DNA of 64,000 bases from Hormiphora californensis (lineage: Eukaryota > Ctenophora > Tentaculata > Cydippida > Pleurobrachiidae). Below, piece by piece: positions 11,975 to 23,000 of the stretch. Location of the stretch: the NCBI GenBank assembly GCA_020137815.1, contig CM035359.1:2413845-2477844 (forward strand), given 5' to 3'. The position numbers and the translations under genes are program-made. Numbering within the stretch: position 1 is the stretch's first letter; each line of letters begins with the position of its first letter. The notes below the pieces were generated by a model that saw nothing but the letters and a program-made list of their open reading frames with translations, was not told the origin of the DNA and searched no databases.

Positions 11975-14223
11975 TGTGGTTTCAGTACCTGGTAGGTGGT
12001 TTAACTAATTCAGGATCAGGACAGGCGATCCTTCCTCCGTTGATGAGTTCCCGTTCCATACATGGTGGTACCTCCTCAGGGATAATACCTGTTGGGATGG
12101 TTACCATGGTTACCGTGGTTACACAATGTAACCATGGTTACATACTGTGTGTGACCATGGTTACTGAATCTTCTCAGCTCTCGGGCGACGCAATAAATCA
12201 GCAGAAGTTGACACGAGAGTACATGCTACAGCGAAGATAACAGCGGATCAGTTACCCTATCTCTCTAGTGTGGGAGAGTTACCATGCGGTTACCATGGTA
12301 ACTGAATCATGACAATTGGTTTGGACCATGCTCTGTAGGTTAAAAAGGAGGCTTTTTTAATTACTCATTCATTTATCGACATTATATTTCCATGCGGTTC
12401 ACATTTCCCGTGCTTTTTAATCATTCCAGTGATCATACCGATATAAATATATTTTGGTTACCTCAATATATCATGTAACCGATATACGTTTTGGTAACCC
12501 CAATATATAACATCACTACTTGGTTGCCATGGTTACCTGGATACGGGACGTGTTTCTCGAGCAGGTCATATGCCTCCAGAATGGTGTACAGACCCTGCGT
12601 CCAGCAGTAATCCTCCGAGAAGGACCCCGAGTATTTGTTAAACCCATCGCACGAAATAATTCCTGTGTTAGAAAGGAAAAAGAGTAGCGCCACAGTAGCA
12701 AGAAAACAATAAAGCGGATGGGAGGGGGGTTTGGGGGATTGAGGGTATGTGCAATGTGAATTGTATATAGCGAGAGAGAGAGAGAGAGATGGAGAGTGTA
12801 GCAGACTAGTTAGCCGGTATAGCGTTGTAGTATCCATAGCAACGAGCCCTCCGCAACCAACCCGGGTATGGTAAATCCTCAACTCGGAAGTCATACGCTT
12901 CGTAAACAGTGTACAAGCCAAGGGTCCAACAGTAGTCATTGGCAAAAATGTCATCAAAAACTCTAAACCCAATGCAGGATATGATGCCTGATCGGTGCAT
13001 CGAAAGGGGAGTTGATCATGGTGTTTAGGGTGTTGTGGCCTAAACACTATAATATAGGGTGTTGTGGCCTAAACACCTTAATATAGGGTGTTGTGGATTT
13101 GAAATAAAGAGGAGTTGGTGGTGTTGGGGTATGTTTATGATGATGTGTTGCCAAGGTGGTTAAATGCAGCAGAAACAACGACAAGATAACACCTTTACAG
13201 CAAGATGAAGAGAACACATGTAAACTGCAGCACGATCTCCCTCTCTCTATCTCTGAACAAGGAACCGACCGAAACAAGTAAACAACCAATCAGAACTCGT
13301 TATTTAGGTCACGTGACTGGTTATCAGCCAATAAGGGACCAGTATTTCCTGATTCGGTCGGTTCCTGCTCTGAACTTTCTTCCTCTCACACAAACCCGGA
13401 TAAGGGATGTTATAGGAGACAAGATCGTATGCTTCAGAAACGGTGTAAAGACCCAGTGTCCAGCAGTAGTCCTCAGAGAACGTCGGGTTGAACTTGTCAA
13501 AGCCGTTACACACAATGATGGCTGTGTGTGGTGGTTGCTATGGTTACACTGCTAACTCCATGGTTACCATGGTTACACCACGAACGGTTACCATGGTTAC
13601 ACCACGAACGGTTACCATGGTTACACCAAGGTTATATAATATGACAGTTTTTGGTAATAGTAAGCTCAATACGTGTGAATTAGTGGAAGAAGGGAGGGGG
13701 AGGTTCTTGGGGGAAGTTAGTTTGAAACAAACAAGTCTTTCGAAAACATCGTGGTTTTTGTTTGATAAAAGATGCACATACCTCCGGCGTATTGTCGTAC
13801 CGTTACGACCGTTCCCATGACGACACAGAGAACGAACATAAAACTCCTGTTTATTTGGTCCCATCCATCATCAAGTGTAATACCCTGGAGGGAGGAGATG
13901 GGTTAACGAGGGATGGGTTAACGAAAGGTGGGTTAACGAGGGGTGGATTAACGAGGGATGGGTCTAGGGCCAGGAGCTAGGTTCGCAAAATGGTAGCGAG
14001 AGAGAAGGGGCTAGTCTAACTCAGATTACGCAGGCTCTGGAAGAGGCGGGGGTTGAGTGACATCATGACAAAATAGTTAGTATCCTGTTATAATGATGAT
14101 GACCTCATGTTATATGCTGACGTCATCACCTAGATAGTGACGTCATCACCTAGATAGTGACGTCATACGATGTACCTTGAACGGGGTTATTCCCTTGAAT
14201 CCTGAGAGAATGTCCAAAACCAT
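7642..14223 (-). CDS. Innexin A (gap junction/hemichannel subunit) with alternative loop exons
   Basis: Exons, 5' to 3': 14223-14176 (start, MVLDILSGFKGITPFK), 13884-13782, one of three alternatives (13521-13396, 12987-12862, 12662-12537), 12088-11989, about 10602-10445 (damaged), 9406-9253, 9113-8981, 8806-8697, 8575-8451 and 7802-7642 (TAA). Length is about 408 residues, normal for an innexin. Visible family marks are DDGWDQIN before the first membrane helix, RQYAG, CWT-GLYT in loop 1, PYPGIIPEE, a YxxRYQW segment before helix 2, GFGDLKPL, EKASVWLYY, the second-loop cysteines in LFPKMVACE and GMCVLAPN, NQYLF, ASAFLKD after helix 4, and a C-terminal GTSGRHML. Phases agree at every junction except the exon near 10.5 kb, whose frame is broken by homopolymer errors. 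Innexins form channels at cell-cell contacts; this is the most downstream of three tandem paralogues. Confidence 0.88.
7861..7965 (-). mobile_element. 5'-truncated LINE 3' end with terminal stem-loop
   Basis: Inside the last intron of innexin A. It shares about 90 bp with 57236-57330, the 3' end of a larger LINE on the minus strand. Read on the minus strand it ends in an 11-bp stem capped by GAA (CTGGCTAGTGC and its complement), then CGTCC and a short (GAA)n tail. A short 3' fragment of this kind is what 5'-truncated target-primed insertion leaves. Confidence 0.65.
10445..10602 (-). pseudogene. Innexin A exon 5 with homopolymer frame errors
   Basis: Translation in shifting frames recovers an innexin membrane-helix-2 exon: VYHPRYQWG, then PLYF, FPHLYKK, GFGDLKPLI and finally PKGDEG, which joins in phase to the next exon at 9406. 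The equivalent exons in innexins B and C are intact. The breaks fall at runs of G, C, T and A, as expected of consensus errors, so the gene is probably intact in the animal. The 5' border is uncertain by a few bases. Confidence 0.7.
10606..11470. other. Low-quality consensus block in innexin A intron 4
   Basis: Runs of four to nine identical bases, mostly G, C and T, follow one another in a way not seen in adjacent sequence. Apparent open frames here are products of the homopolymers. No exon beyond the one at 10445-10602 can be read. Confidence 0.7.
11910..11971. repeat. (GA)n microsatellite in innexin A intron 4
   Basis: About 31 GA dinucleotides, starting about 18 bp after the 5' splice site of the 12088-11989 exon. 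On the transcribed (minus) sense this is a (CT)n tract. A shorter GA run is at 11637-11664. Confidence 0.9.
12537..12662 (-). CDS. Innexin A alternative exon 3c
   Basis: 126 nt, bordered by cacag and gtaacc, entering and leaving in phase 1. It encodes GIISCDGFNKYSG, FSEDYCWTQGLYT, LEAYDLL and PYPG, the end of helix 1 and the first extracellular loop. It matches the 13396-13521 copy at about 27 of 43 residues and is the copy nearest the shared downstream exon. Confidence 0.8.
12862..12987 (-). CDS. Innexin A alternative exon 3b
   Basis: 126 nt, bordered by atcag and gttggt, entering and leaving in phase 1. It encodes GIISCIGFRVFDD, FANDYCWTLGLYT, YEAYDF and LPYPG. The frame is open and the two loop cysteines are kept. 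It is the most divergent of the three copies, especially on both sides of the CWT core. Confidence 0.8.
13021..13095. repeat. Short tandem repeat between alternative exons 3a and 3b
   Basis: Three partial copies of a unit of about 33 bp containing TAGGGTGTTGTGG and CCTAAACAC. GGGTGTT and its near complement AACAC within the unit can pair. Confidence 0.7.
13396..13521 (-). CDS. Innexin A alternative exon 3a
   Basis: 126 nt, bordered by cacag and gtttgt, entering and leaving in phase 1. It encodes AIIVCNGFDKFNP, FSEDYCWTLGLYT, SEAYDLV and PYPG. It is the copy closest to exon 2 (13884-13782), which ends in QYAG plus one base. Confidence 0.82.
13550..13630. repeat. GTTACCATGGTTAC tandem repeat
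   Basis: Three copies of a 24-bp unit built on the near-palindromic GGTTACCATGGTTAC with ACCACGAAC between copies. It lies in the intron just upstream (gene sense) of alternative exon 3a. Similar motifs recur in innexin introns at 12090-12165, 12270-12302, 26240-26310 and 26695-26735. Confidence 0.8.
13897..13972. repeat. 14-15 bp minisatellite at the innexin A exon 2 acceptor
   Basis: Four to five copies of a unit like GGGATGGGTTAACGA. In gene sense this is pyrimidine-rich (TCGTTAACCCATCCC) and ends about 12 bp before the 3' splice site of the exon at 13884, so it probably extends the polypyrimidine tract. Confidence 0.8.
14118..14165. promoter_or_regulatory. Three spaced TGACGTCA (CRE-type) octamers
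   Basis: Perfect TGACGTCA palindromes at 14118-14125, 14138-14145 and 14158-14165, each 20 bp apart in a short tandem repeat (TGACGTCATCACCTAGATAG). They start 11 bp inside intron 1 of innexin A, just after its first coding exon. TGACGTCA is the consensus for CREB/ATF bZIP factors; function here is inferred only. Confidence 0.4.
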
Positions 14224-14470
14224 TGCACTTCTTGGGCGACCTGGCCTGGACCTTTGCTATCTGACTATAACAGAAAGAAATAGTTGAGTTTGGTTACCAT
14301 AGAAACCAACCCGGAGAGTTTTGAAATTAACAATACGATATTTTTGGCAAGGTGCCCATAAGAGCTGTAATACAAGACCGTAAGACCAGCGCTATACAAG
14401 CAAATGGCATGATTGAAGCAATATGTATAATAAGTATACTGCAATATATATATGCACAAAGTAGGGGTAG

Positions 14471-14551
14471 TATGGATAGTGAGATAGAGAGAGGGAGATA
14501 GAGATAGAGAGAGGGAGAGGGAGAGAGGGAGAGAGAGAGAGAGAGAGAGAG
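14471..14551. repeat. GA-rich microsatellite upstream of innexin A
   Basis: Impure (GA)n with GATA and GGGA interruptions, starting about 250 bp upstream of the innexin A start codon in gene sense. No promoter element can be fixed. Confidence 0.8.
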
Positions 14552-14642
14552 AACAGTATATTCATCCAAGATGATTTTTGGATGGTATCTACGGCTTGTA
14601 ACAAGCAGAACTGCGATGGTTAGAACACTAAGATTTCGAGAG

Positions 14643-14741
14643 AACTAGGGTCTTAGACCCTAGTTCCTAAGGGTCTATCTTGGTTACGAAATAACCCCTC
14701 CTTCGCGTGCTGGCAAGGGAGGGGTTACTTCGTTACCAAGT
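14643..14741. repeat. Double hairpin: AACTAGGGTC palindrome plus TTGGTTACGAA foldback
   Basis: A 23-bp palindrome with 10-bp arms (AACTAGGGTC, TTA loop) at 14643-14665 is followed by a longer inverted repeat at 14680-14741. Its arms start CTTGGTTACGAA and contain AACCCCTCC. A related copy is at 47293-47346, which suggests a mobile foldback family. Confidence 0.7.
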
Positions 14742-15409
14742 TCTATCCTATAGATGTTAAAGTATAAAGATACATTAATTAATATCACGAAGTAGACAAA
14801 TTACACGTAACAGCTAGTCTACACAGACAGTTAAATATATACAACATGTAGACACACTATAACAGCCCGTAACAACCCCTACTAAACACACACACAGCGA
14901 GGACTAAAAATATAATGCAAAAACAATGCAACACCGGACAGGCGTGGACAGGTAGAAGAAAACAATGGTAGACAGACAAAGAGACAGACAGACATAGAAC
15001 AAGGTAATTTATTAAACAGTTACTAGACCAGATCGTAACTCAAATGAATTGACCCATTCCACCATCGATTCTGTATTCAACCTTCATAACTGTAAACTAT
15101 TATACACGTCAACATTCTTTCTGCTTTGTAAGTTTGTTTGACACCACGAGGGATGTTCCTTGAATTTATATTACTACTTTTCTTTGGCGTCAAATATTAC
15201 ATTCTCTATCCCTCCCCCTCTCTCCCTTTCTCTCTCTCCCTTTCTCTCTCCCAAGTTGTAGTGAGAATTGCTTCCACTTAAACCTCTGTCCGCACCTACT
15301 AGAGCTCATACTCACTACTCAGCTACCTACAAAGCCCAACATACTACACCGTGCGCATGACCTTTTATAACACAAACAGTGTCTATCTTTTAGGTCTCTC
15401 TCTTCTATA

Positions 15410-15472
<63 letters not shown>

Positions 15473-16338
15473 CCGCTGTTCTTAGCACGGCAGTGTAAGT
15501 TAAAGTCCAGTACAGTACAGATGGAGTGTGTACGACTAATCAACTTGAACGAGCGACAGTGGACAGAGAGATAGATATGGAGAGAGATGGATAGAGGGAG
15601 AGAGAAAGAGAGAGAGAGAGAGAATAGAGAAACAGAGGCAGAAAGAAGGTCACACAGCGCACGTATACAAAATAAGACCCCCTGGCAAAAACATGCCTGG
15701 TATTTTTAGGTGGTTTACACTTTTTTTGTAGCCTTGGGCGTACACACACACACACACACAAACACACGGGTGTAACTCTCTATTAATCCTTTTACCTACC
15801 GCAAGATTATTTAGCGACTAAGCTATGGGGGGCATTGCATATAATATATGTAGTGTGTCTGGGGGTTCACTTGGGAAGAGACAGCTTTTCCTTGTCTTGT
15901 GACCAACACTAACCAACGGCAGACCAGAAGTGCTGTCACGTGACCGAAACAGGCCAATGGTGGACGAGTATTTCCTGGCTACTGTGGTTAGTGTGTAGTA
16001 TGTAGTGGTGAGAGAGAAGGTGCGAATTTGAGGAGTAGCTACTTCCTTTTGGGGCGAATAGGAGCGAGTGAAAAATTGTTTATTTAGAGGAGTCTCCAAG
16101 TTTGAACAGAGCTTCAGCTAACAAACATAATTATACGAACAATCATGGTGAAACAGAGTTATGCATGTGTTCTAAATCCATCATGATAGTGTTTATATTC
16201 TCCAAAAAGTAATTGTTCGTAAAAACATTTCTGTAGACGTGATCTGAATTGTTGAGATTATGGATTAATTAAGGGGTTTCACAATCTTCATCGGGAGTGA
16301 TATGATGAATCAGAAGATTAATCACGGACAGAGAGAGA

Positions 16339-16399
<61 letters not shown>

Positions 16400-16762
16400 G
16401 CGAGAATATTACCATGGATACAACAGCATTCGATCTATCTTCATTCATTAAAGTGGATATTTTATGAACAACAACATCCCCCTATAATATCATACAATGG
16501 TATCGGCGACATTGGTTCTCCATTGGAGAATATAATCGCAAGCGCACAGAATTCTTGGGGAAAAAGTAAACAACCAGCTTTATTTTCGGGAAATAAATGG
16601 GGCGAACACAAAACATAATAGGTAGTTAAACCGAAACCTGTTAGAAGAAGATCAACACTAAACCAGTATGTAAAAACCCAATTAAACATTTAATATATTA
16701 TCTGCATCAAAACAGAATCAGTTCACCCTAAATTACCATATATTTGGGCATCACGTGGCCCC
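14742..16762. other. Intergenic region between innexins B and A
   Basis: No exon seen. It contains (CT)n at 15412-15468, (GA)n at 15597-15624 and 16331-16396, and CA repeats at 15743-15768. Predicted frames here are microsatellite translations (SLSLS, REREE). Confidence 0.5.
16579..16584 (-). terminator. Possible polyadenylation signal of innexin B
   Basis: AATAAA on the minus strand, about 180 bp downstream of the innexin B stop codon. The distance is plausible for a short 3' untranslated region, but the hexamer is common by chance in this AT-rich DNA. Confidence 0.3.
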
Positions 16763-19446
16763 CTAAACAGCTGACCAACCTCCAGTTAATTTCTGTTTCG
16801 TGTTGATGGCCTTTTTCCCAAACTTTTTGTTGTGATTGTCCAGCAGCAACGAGCACACAATCTCCATCAAATCTTCAAACACCTTGGGATTGCACTGCTC
16901 TGCCGACAGTTGCAAGATACATCTTCCCGTCGTTCCTACACTCTTAAACACCATTTTATACCTCTTCAAATCCTTCAACAAACTGGTAGCTAGAAAATGT
17001 TTATACGCTGCCGAGATGAACACAAACATGCACGTTTGAGTGACAAGGGAGACTCCATTGCAGAGAACTGTGAAGATCATAAGGAACCATAGGATGAGGA
17101 AGAAGTATTGGTTTCCGATGTTCTGGGGTAGGACACAAAGGAGAGATTTCTGGGTCAACCCAGATTGGGCCCACGTGTGGATCTCACAACCAACCATCTT
17201 GGGGAAGAGGAGGTCCATGGACTCCATTTTACCTCCCTGAAAATATGTCCAGCTTATCGGGTTGTATATAATGAAGTATTGCATACAGAAAGATATAAGT
17301 GAGGTGGTATACTATGAACGTCCTCTACTCTCATCATTATGCGATGGTGCAATTGGAATATACACACATGGAGGGGCCTGCACACAATTTGCATGTGGTT
17401 ACGAAGATCTTTGAGTATCTACACATCACTCTCTAAAAGGGCGTGGATCTTGTGTGTGTATCATGATCCTGGCACGTGGATGGTAATCATTTGTCTGCTG
17501 AAATGAGTCACTGTAACTGCTGCACGCGTACACGACGTTTTGTACATTTGGAATGATCAATTGAGTGTAGAGAGAGAGGATTCAGTTGTGTCGAGGAGAG
17601 AGAGAGCTAAGAGAAAATGGGTTTGCATCGAATGATGATGAGATCTAGCTGGTGAAATAGTAACTGTGCAGTGAACGGCTAATCAACCTGTGAGTGTGCA
17701 CGTGTTAATGTAATAATGGGAGAGAGAGAGAGAGAGAGAGAAGAGAGAGAGTGAGAGAGAGAGATCTAGTAGCCGATATATATGGATTGGAGATACTAAA
17801 TGGGAAGGGAGAGAGGGAGATGGAACAAAGGGCCACATGTGTGTAACATAGAGGGAGCTAAGATGATGATAATGACCACACCACCACACTATATCTATTG
17901 TCTACCCACAAGACCCAATATAAATTGCGGTGACGGGAGTCAAACCTCAATATATCAAGGTCTTTTCTTACATGTATAAGGGAAGACCGGGAGCAGAGGT
18001 TTACGGTATATTGAGGGCCGTTTAAATGTATTGATTGAGATAAAGGTACATTGAAGACCGTTACTGTATATTTACCTTGAGAAGGGATGAGATGAAGTCG
18101 TACCCATACCATATGAAGCTTCCTTGGGCAAGAATTACATGTGTCACATACATAAGAATGATACTGTTTGCAAGGTAGAGGATTTTTACCAGGATTACTG
18201 AAATGTGTGGTTTTGTTGTATTAGAACAGTCGCAAAGTTACTCTGAGTTGAACAATGTTCGTCGGCCGCAAAGTTATTCCTGCTTTCCCGTGGATGACAA
18301 CGGTCGCAAAGTTATTACCTGTATAGAACATTGAGTGTCGATGATAATAGAGGGTCAGTGGGTTGTCGTGGTTCATCAGAGGATCGAGTTTTATGTACAG
18401 CCATCTCGATACATTGTCCACTTTTCGTCTGATTTCAGGCTCCGTGAGCGTCTGGGGGAATCGATTAAAATTATGCAAGATATGATTATATATTCTTGGC
18501 CTAAATTCTGGAGAATGTAGATGGATGATTGAGATCGTCACGTCTTACTGGAAACATGTACACTACACGCAGCAAAGAACGACTGACAACTTCTATTCGC
18601 TAACTATTATTCAACTAATAATTACATAATTTTACCTCATCATTACACATCAGGGATACCAAAAGTGGTTTAATATCATAAATCCCTGAGCAATGTCGGA
18701 AGACGGTGTAAGGGAAGTAGAATGCGGCGCCCAGAGCACAAAAATAAAAGGGAACAAACATGTACCACACATGGTACACAGTGGTGAGGGGTTTCAAGTC
18801 AGCCGGGTCAGGGCAGGAGATTGGGGTGCCGTTTTTGAAGCGAAATCCAGGAAAACAGGAGTATCCTTTTACCGGAACAATACCTAGAGGAGCGGAATGG
18901 ATATATTATGATTTTAGTTATAAAACTATGGTTCAAAAGATAGGTATATCAGTCAACGCCCTTTGTATGGGGTCCTATTTTCCTTCGGGCCTAGATTTAT
19001 AGTAGCTTACAATTACTGTGACTACGAACAGAGAGAAACTAAAACTACCAGAATTAATGTCTGTAATTACCTGGATATGGTATTTGATCAGGCCATGAGA
19101 GTGAGTAGGCCTCTGTAACGGTGTAGAGACCATGGGCCGAACAATATTCGTTAATAAAGGCTTCATGCTCCGTTGCTATTGATTTGTCATCTTTCCCATC
19201 CGCTATACACTGTATTATCGTTCCTAAATTCTGAAAAAAAATCCTTTTATACCAGCTGAACCTAGTCGAGAATAAAATTATTTAGATTTCTAAAACACTT
19301 ACTTGTTTTAACGTCATAATGCAGGCTGCAATGAAACAGAACATGACCATGTAAATTCTGTTCAGTTGATCCCATCGGTCATCGATTGTCACTGTTTTTA
19401 TTGTAAACAGAGACTTGAGGTTCCCAGTCACCAGATCAAAAACCAT
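16763..19446 (-). CDS. Innexin B (gap junction/hemichannel subunit)
   Basis: Six exons with correct borders and phases: 19446-19303, 19230-19071, 18883-18636, 18451-18319, 18197-18076 and 17236-16763. They total 1281 nt, 426 residues. The protein starts MVFDLVTGNLKSLF, then TIDDRWDQLNR before helix 1, IIQC, EYCSAHGLYT and PYPGIVP in loop 1, CPDP before VYHVWYMFVPFYF (helix 2), YDIKPLL, VSRWLYIKL before helix 3, LLFPKMVGCE and LLCVLPQNIGNQYFF in loop 2, and VGTTGRCIL in the tail. The last exon fuses what are three exons in its neighbours, so introns were lost or gained. It is the most divergent paralogue: the Trp of the loop-1 CW pair is Ser, and loop 1 has an insert with an N-glycosylation site (NGT). 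Start: the ATG sits in caccATGG. Confidence 0.9.
17719..17762. repeat. (GA)n microsatellite in innexin B
   Basis: A (GA)n run with AAGAG and GTGAG interruptions, in the intron between the exons ending 18076 and starting 17236. Confidence 0.85.
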
Positions 19447-19981
19447 GGTGATTTAAGGATATATTTTCTTCCTGTGGGTGTTTTCCCAATCCTCTTCTCT
19501 AATTCTACTTTCTTTCCTCGGGAGTTAGTTGGTGGGTGTAATCAATAGTTCTTTGAATTGAGGTATCCATATTTAGCGGTCCTTGGATGAGGTCACTCAA
19601 CTTTGGGGGATCATTAGCATTTCATGATCTGAGCACACAAATTGGAAAACGCATTAATTGATTGACCTGGACAAAAATGGGTACTATGATTAAAGTATGG
19701 GAAGTAGCATTACGAAACTGGAGTAGCATTACGTAAGCAGCTCAAGGAATGGAAACGATCTGCCAGAAAGATCAAGAATGCAAAATTCTACAACAACTGA
19801 ATGCAAATTTGCAGGGCTTTGTATAAAGAGAGCTAGAGGCGGGTCTGGGTATGTGAAACAATAGGCCGACAATCAGAGATACGAAATTGCATATGGAAGA
19901 TGGCACACATTGGAACCTAGATGGGGAGAGAAAGATGGGGAGAGATAGGGAGATAGAGAGAAAGAGAGAGATAGGGAGATA

Positions 19982-20041
<60 letters not shown>

Positions 20042-23000
20042 CGTAGAAAGCTGGACGCAGCTCACGCATGTAGACGCGGGTGTGCAGCGTGTGTTAAGTG
20101 AGAGTGGTAGTTAGGCGTGTTGCCCAATTTCAAAATTGAGTTCTACCGCATAAGAAATGTTTCATTATTAAGAGATTATTTAGATAATTTTACTAGAGGC
20201 CAGCTATTGTGTTTATGAAGGAGCATCCTTGCTAGAGAGATTTTATGAAGGAGCGAAAGCTGTAGACACTGTATTCACCATCGTGATTACTGAGTAAGCA
20301 ATCTATCTATACACACGCGAAGACAAGTGTGAAAGGAGTGCAGAGCCACTATATCGGAGAGAGAGAGAGAGAGAGAGTGAGAGAAAAAGAGAGTGAGATA
20401 GTGAATGATATATACGACCAGAAAAATCAGAAGTGAGATAGAAAGACATTGCTTGGTATACACGTGTCCACTCCCAGTACAATCTGATCTTAATAAGTCG
20501 TCAATAGAAAGACAATGAAGAAAACCACGTCTTGGCATCACGAACGGTGCCAAAAGCATCTGATACTCCACGGAAATTAGAAGTATTATAGATTCAAAAA
20601 CATAATAAGATGGGAAGTAAGCTGAAAGTTAAAATTGACCCCATCTATGTCTGAGAAAATGAACCAAGGTCAAAACGTTGAATTACTCGGTCGATTATAA
20701 AACCATGGTAGTTCAATCTTAATGCCGGCCTACTTTCATTTCTCTATCTCTATCTCTATCTCTATCTCTATCTCTATCTCTATCTCTATCTCTATCTCTA
20801 TCTCTATCTCTTACTCTTCCTATTTCTATCTCTTCGCTTCCCCTAAACTCAATGTCTAGTATAAAAATGCGCTCGGTTTTTATTTTATTGCCACATTTTG
20901 CTTTGTACCCCGGCCCGGAAAAAGAAGAAAAAGAAGGGGAAAAAATATTTGTGTGGTACGATGACATTGCAGGAGATAATAGAGAGAGGGGAAGGGAGAG
21001 AGAGGAAAAGTAGGAAAGGGGAGAGAGAGAGGGAGAAAAAAAGAAAAGAATAAAAGGGGGTTCGGGGAGGGTTAAAGGTTTTTGGGCGTTTAGGGGGAAG
21101 GGGAGCCGAGGTTTTTTCCGGGTTTCCCCCAAACCCCCCCCCGAAAAAAGGGGCCCCAAGGATCTAACGATTGGGGGGATTCCGGGATTCCCCGTTAGGG
21201 GGAAAAGGAGGGTTTTTTGGGGTTTCGTTTTTTGACCAGGGATGCGGGAAAGGGCCTTTTCCCTGGGGGGTAAATTTTTCCATTCCCCCCTACAATTTCC
21301 CTCGGGCCATAACTGTTGCCGGGGGGGGTTGGGGCCGGGGCCTCTTCCTCCCCCTCCCCCGGGGGCCCAAAAATTGGGGTCTTCTCTTCTTTCTCTCTCC
21401 CCTCCCCCTTTTTACTTCTCTTTTCCCCAATTTCCCACCAAACTTGCCGGGCTTTCCTCGGGGGGGCCTTTTGGTTTTCTCCCCATTTTTGGGGGCCCGG
21501 TTTTGTTTTTGGGGGTTCAACGGGGGAAATTCAAAGGCTGGTTTGGTTTCCCCCCCTTGGGTCCGGGGCTGGACGGGGGGGGCGGGGGCCTTTTAAATTG
21601 GGTGGTTTTTACCGAAGGGTTAATTTTTGGGCGCTCCAGTTTCTGGCCTTCCTTTTTGCTTCTCTTTTTTGGCCCCCCTCTTCTCCTTTCCCCAATTCTC
21701 TGTTTTTCTTTTTTCAAAGCCTTTTACCCAAAATTAGGTTTTGAAACATTCTTAATCCCCCCCATTTTCCAAGGAAATTAAAATTCCGGGTTTTTAATTT
21801 GGTAAAAGGGGTTTTATTTATAATTGTAAATTTGGGTTTGGGGTTTTGTTTTATTCGCCATATCGTCACTCTCAGTTTCTAAATTTTCCATTTCTTCCAA
21901 CTTCTTTTCGAATAACCACCAAACACTTTCCAGCACATACCAATCAGAAGCATAGAATGCTGCACTCTCTCTCTCTCTCCCTCTCTTTCTCTCTCTTTCC
22001 CCCTCTCTTCTCTCTCCGGGAGCGTGTCCCCATGGTCTCTGTTGTTTAGACCAGACTTGAGATGAAATGAACTTTTCGGAAATATGATGATCTTGAGAGG
22101 CAAGAATGGGAGATAGAGGGATAAAGATAGAGATCTCGAAAGCTAAGGAGAGAGATCATGAGAGACAGAATGACAGAGGAATAGAATAGAGATTGAGATA
22201 GAGAGGGAATCAAAGAGGAAAGGGGAATTGGGAAAAGAAAGAGAGTCCTTTTTTTTTTTTTTTCTTTTTAGATGAGAGAGAGAGGGGAAAATCCAACAAA
22301 AGAAGGTCGCAGGCGAATAAAATGGCCGGGTCTTTTTTAATACTAAATCGTTTTTCATGTTACTACCCCTTACTCAAATGGGAGCTTGCTTTTTGGGTAA
22401 AATAGGGGCGATAAAATTTTAGAATGGATACAACCCTTTGATCAAAAAGTACTTACTGTATTTTCAAACTGTAACCAACTAAGTGATCAAATTTGGGCAA
22501 ATACAAAATATAAAAAAGGATCCAATTTTAAAAAAAAAAAACCCCCTTAACCCCCTTTTGGTTTTTTAATACCCAAATTCGGATACCAAAAGCGAGGAAA
22601 AACCAGGGGGTGTTTTTGTTGATCTAATTTTTGGCCCCCCCCTCGAAAAAAGAAATTTTAACAAAATGAAAAAATAAACAACGCACCAAAGACACCCGGG
22701 GTTGACAAAACCCCAAACCCTACAAAACAAAACGACTACCCCTACATAAACATATAATATATTGATAGAAACAAACAAACAAAAACAAAAATCCTATTAT
22801 ATAACTTTACACCCTTTCCCGGGTTTTTTTTCCCCCGGAAAAAAGAAGAACTTATCGTCCGGGGGATTGGGTCAAGGATGGCTAAAATTTTTATTGGGGA
22901 ATGATAGAAAAAGGGAAGAGTGTTAGTTTCAAACGAAGGGTGGGAAAGTTAAAATTGTGGGGTTTTTTAAAAGCCCTGGGGGTTATTGGGAAAAGGGAAA

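Noticed and set aside
21171-21781. Long overlapping ORFs of 140-180 codons
   Set aside because: They arise from G/C/T homopolymer runs in a low-quality block and have no consistent domain.
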